From Variovorax sp. S12S4 (lineage in GTDB: Bacteria; Pseudomonadota; Gammaproteobacteria; Burkholderiales; Burkholderiaceae_C), in contig NZ_JALPKR020000002.1 in the NCBI RefSeq assembly GCF_023195515.1, forward strand, positions 3,945,001-4,009,000: a stretch of DNA of 64,000 nt. Direction: 5' to 3'. Of the stretch, positions 61,461-64,000 are shown in pieces. Made by a program: the position numbers and the translations under genes. Under the pieces are notes generated by a model that ran no database searches, was not told the origin of the DNA, and saw only the letters and a list, made by a program, of their open reading frames with translations. Numbering within the stretch: position 1 is the stretch's first letter; each line of letters begins with the position of its first letter.

Positions 61461-62645
61461 ATGAACCCGCAAACCATCGCCATCGTCAAGGCCACCGTCC
61501 CCGCGCTCCAGGCGCACGGAGAGGCCATTACCAGTCACTTCTACCGGATCATGTTCGAAGGCCATCCGGAGGTGAAGGCGTTCTTCAACGAGGCGCACCA
61601 GGCCGCCGGCAGCCAGGCGCGCGCACTCGCGGGCGCCGTGCTGGCCTATGCCATGCACATCGACCGGCTCGGCGAAATGGCCGGCGCGCTGCCGCGGATC
61701 ATCCAGAAGCACGCGGCACTGGGCGTGCTGCCGGAGCACTACCCGGTTGTCGGCGGCTGCCTCCTGCAGGCCATCAAGGACGTGCTCGGCGACGCCGCCA
61801 CCGACGAGATCATTGCCGCATGGGGCGAAGCCTACGAGTCGCTCGCGGCCATCCTGATTGCCGCCGAAGAAGAGGTCTACCGCAACAACGCCGCACAGCC
61901 CGGCGGATGGCGCGGCGAGCGCGAGTTTCGCGTTGCGCGGCGCGAGAAGGAGAGCGAAGTCATCACCTCCTTCTACCTGGAGCCCACCGACGGCGGCCCG
62001 CTGCTCGCGTTCTCGCCCGGCCAATACCTCACGCTGGTGCTGAACATCGACGGCGAGCCGCTCAGGCGCAACTACTCGCTGTCCGATGCGCCGGGCAAGC
62101 CCTGGTACCGCGTCAGCGTCAAGCAGGAAGAGGGCGGCAAGGCGTCGAACTGGCTGCATGAGAACGCGGCCGTCGGAACGGTCCTGAAGGCGCAGGCGCC
62201 CTGCGGCGACTTTGTGCTGCAGCCCGCGGGCGAGCAGTCGCGTCCGCTGGTGCTGGTAACGGGCGGCGTTGGCATCACGCCAGCCATGAGCATGCTCGAA
62301 TCCGTGGCGCACACCGGCCGGCCGGTGCACTTCATTCATGCGGCGCGGCATGGCGGCGCCCACGCATTCCGCGAGCGTGTCGATGCACTGGCGGCGCAGC
62401 ATGCCAATGTGAAGCCGCTCTATGTGTACGACACGCCGCGTGAATCCGACCGGCCGCACGCCACCGGCTTCGTCACGCGCGAGTTGCTCGCGCAGCAACT
62501 GCCGGCCGACCGCGACGTCGACCTGTACTTTCTCGGCCCCAAGCCCTTCATGAAGGCGGTGTATGCCAACAGCCTCGAACTGGGCGTACCGAGGCAGCAG
62601 CTGCGCTACGAGTTCTTCGGGCCGCTCGAAGCGCTGGAGGCGTAA
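61461..62645 (+). CDS. hmp: Flavohaemoglobin nitric oxide dioxygenase
   Basis: 394 aa, full length. Globin domain (residues 1-140; starts NPQTIAIVKATVPALQAHGE, proximal His in the MHIDRLGEMAG/KHAALGV region), FAD-binding domain (RNYSLSDAP) and NAD-binding domain (VLVTGGVGITPAMSML). It converts NO plus O2 to nitrate using NAD(P)H, in the cytoplasm. Probably activated by the divergent NorR. Intact. Confidence 0.93.
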   Translation: MNPQTIAIVKATVPALQAHGEAITSHFYRIMFEGHPEVKAFFNEAHQAAGSQARALAGAVLAYAMHIDRLGEMAGALPRIIQKHAALGVLPEHYPVVGGCLLQAIKDVLGDAATDEIIAAWGEAYESLAAILIAAEEEVYRNNAAQPGGWRGEREFRVARREKESEVITSFYLEPTDGGPLLAFSPGQYLTLVLNIDGEPLRRNYSLSDAPGKPWYRVSVKQEEGGKASNWLHENAAVGTVLKAQAPCGDFVLQPAGEQSRPLVLVTGGVGITPAMSMLESVAHTGRPVHFIHAARHGGAHAFRERVDALAAQHANVKPLYVYDTPRESDRPHATGFVTRELLAQQLPADRDVDLYFLGPKPFMKAVYANSLELGVPRQQLRYEFFGPLEALEA

Positions 62646-62669
62646 AGGTCAGCACGGCGCGTTCAGCGC

Positions 62670-63113
62670 CTACCGCAGCACCAGCACGGGCAGCATCGAT
62701 TGTGCGAGCACATGCTGCGTTTCGCTGCCCAGCAGCAGGCGCTTGATGCCCTTGCGGCCGTGCGAAGCCATCACGATCAGGTCGCTCTTGTGCTTTTTCG
62801 CGGCGGCGACGATCGACTCCGCCACGAGATCGGAATTGGCCGTCGCCGTCTTGACTCGCACACCGCTCTGCTCGGCGCGCGACTTGACGGTGTCGAGCAT
62901 GGCCTGGGCCTTGTCGGCCCACTGCTTCTCTATGAGCGCAATGTCCTCGGGGGAGAACGACATCGCGCCGTCGAAGTAGCCTTTCGGGTAGCGCGGAACC
63001 ACGTTGAGCGCCACCAGGTCGGCGTCGTGCGTTGCGGCGAGTGCAATGGCGCTCGTCACGGCCTTCTTCGAAAGCGCCGAACCGTCCGTGGCGACGAGGA
63101 TGCGTTTGAACAT
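62670..63113 (-). CDS. Universal stress protein (UspA family)
   Basis: 147 aa. FKRILVATDGSALSKKAVTS at the N-terminus and GRKGIKRLLLGSETQHVLAQ near the end, with the G-x2-G-x9-G-S/T ATP-binding pattern of UspA proteins. It converges with hmp, leaving 24 bp between stops. UspA proteins often accompany stress or anaerobic-respiration genes. Intact. Confidence 0.9.
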   Translation of the reverse strand: MFKRILVATDGSALSKKAVTSAIALAATHDADLVALNVVPRYPKGYFDGAMSFSPEDIALIEKQWADKAQAMLDTVKSRAEQSGVRVKTATANSDLVAESIVAAAKKHKSDLIVMASHGRKGIKRLLLGSETQHVLAQSMLPVLVLR

Positions 63114-63217
63114 GATGAGGGTCTCCGAAAGTCTGTGCCGCGAGCTTAGGGAGGCGGCGGCGCCGGGGGTTGATGCAGATCAACCGGCGCCATGGCGGCC
63201 GCCCTTAGCCTTGCGCG

Positions 63218-64000
63218 ATGCAAGCTGCGCTCGCCCCGTTCTCTCCACCTTCATCGCCCATGCCGGCCTCCAGCGAGGCATGGCGGGTACTGGACGATTC
63301 CGCCGAATGGCCGGTGTTCGGCCGCTTGCTGGAAGGCGATGCGGGCACGGGCCGGTGGGAGTCGCAGATCGCGGTGGAGGGCATGCATTGCGCCGCTTGC
63401 GCATTCACGGTCGAGGCTGCCTTGCTGCAAGTGCCGGGCGTGCTCGAAGCGCAGGTCAATGCCGCGAGCCATCGTGCGCGCGTGGTGTGGTCGGCGGCGG
63501 CCACGCGGCCTTCGCGCTGGTTCGAGGCGGCGGCCGCCGCCGGATACCCGCTGTTGCCGGCCTCGAACAGCTCCGCGCGCGAACGTCGTGCAAGGGAACT
63601 GCGGCTCGCGCTCTGGCGCTGGCTCGTCTCGGGCTTTTGCATGATGCAGGTGATGATGTATGCCTACCCGGCCTACATCGCGCAGCCGGGGGAGATGACG
63701 GCCGACGCTGCGCAGCTGCTTCGCTGGGCCTCCTGGGTGCTGACGCTTCCGGTGCTGTTCTTCTCGTGCGGACCGTTCTTCCGCAGCGCATGGCGGGACC
63801 TTCGCCATGCGCGCATCGGCATGGACGTGCCGGTTGCCTTCGGCATCGCCATCACCTTTGCCGTCAGCAGCGCGGCTACCTTCGACACCGCGGGCGTGCT
63901 GGGCGGCGAGGTGTATTTCGACTCGCTCACCATGTTCGTGTTCTTCCTGCTCACCGGCCGGTGGCTCGAGGCGCGGCTGCGGGACCGCACGGCCGGCTCG
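63218..64000 (+). CDS. Heavy-metal P-type ATPase (CcoI/FixI or CopA-like), N-terminal part
   Basis: Runs off the window; 261 codons visible. An N-terminal HMA domain has the metal-binding EGMHCAACAFTVE motif, then membrane helices (LVSGFCMMQVMMYAYPAYIA, then WASWVLTLPVLFFSCGPFF) and MFVFFLLTGRWLEARLRDRT, the end of the first helix set in P1B ATPases. Helix wording resembles CcoI/FixI, the copper pump for cbb3 oxidase assembly, but the phosphorylation and CPC motifs are outside the window. Confidence 0.85.
   Translation, partial: MQAALAPFSPPSSPMPASSEAWRVLDDSAEWPVFGRLLEGDAGTGRWESQIAVEGMHCAACAFTVEAALLQVPGVLEAQVNAASHRARVVWSAAATRPSRWFEAAAAAGYPLLPASNSSARERRARELRLALWRWLVSGFCMMQVMMYAYPAYIAQPGEMTADAAQLLRWASWVLTLPVLFFSCGPFFRSAWRDLRHARIGMDVPVAFGIAITFAVSSAATFDTAGVLGGEVYFDSLTMFVFFLLTGRWLEARLRDRTAGS

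Overview
The window is GC-rich, tightly packed DNA that looks like a betaproteobacterium, most likely a Comamonadaceae (Variovorax/Acidovorax-like) chromosome. Chromosomal genes at both ends flank a large mosaic mobile island. The taxon is inferred from gene content (HyuA/PrpD-type catabolism, NorR/flavohaemoglobin, Trb-type conjugation island) and base composition, not from a search.

Left flank (1 to about 4.8 kb): an intact catabolic-looking run on the + strand: the C-terminal part of a hydantoinase/oxoprolinase-type subunit A, a D-2-hydroxyacid dehydrogenase, an MmgE/PrpD protein and an exported alpha/beta hydrolase. A LysR regulator (5.0-5.9 kb) follows. It sits where Tn4371-type conjugative elements usually carry their own LysR gene, so the left edge of the island could lie on either side of it.

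Island part 1 (about 5-42.2 kb): traG, a CopG-like gene, trbBCDEJKLFGI and a DUF2274 gene form a Tn4371-type mating-pair-formation operon. Minus-strand abortive-infection cargo follows: a PD-(D/E)XK-like gene, an AbiJ-NTD-like remnant and an AbiEi/AbiEii pair. Then comes a 20-kb plus-strand candidate defence operon: small RHH protein; 1,776-aa DUF1998 helicase with a C-terminal nuclease-like domain; SNF2 helicase (DrmD-like); PglX/Eco57I-like adenine methyltransferase; SMC/Rad50-like ATPase; reverse transcriptase plus nitrilase (DRT type 1 architecture); a 60-aa coupled ORF; HNH endonuclease. The genes are 4-76 bp apart or overlap. The pieces resemble DISARM/Druantia, BREX and DRT components, but I do not recognise this combination as a named system.

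Island part 2 (about 42.2-53.5 kb): a HEPN-like protein, a (CT)23 microsatellite directly upstream of a trypsin-like protease gene, a small excisionase-like protein, an HNH protein, radC, a truncated parB fused to a second, inverted and broken traG, then PIN-like, ParB/Srx-like and HEPN-like genes in AT-richer DNA. Parts 1 and 2 each end in a related 140-bp module with 12-bp-period repeats and an ATTGAGTGGG core, suggesting two elements accreted in tandem. No integrase, relaxase, replication gene, tRNA, rRNA or CRISPR array was found.

Right flank (about 53.7-64 kb): intact chromosomal genes: two small hypotheticals, a PhnB-like VOC protein, a PAS/GGDEF diguanylate cyclase, an MFS transporter, a NorR-type activator divergent from flavohaemoglobin hmp, a universal stress protein and the start of a heavy-metal P-type ATPase.

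Island genes carry about fourteen reading-frame breaks, most of them one-base losses in C4-C6 runs, while the flanks show none. They could be sequencing errors or real decay, and this decides whether the island's systems are functional.
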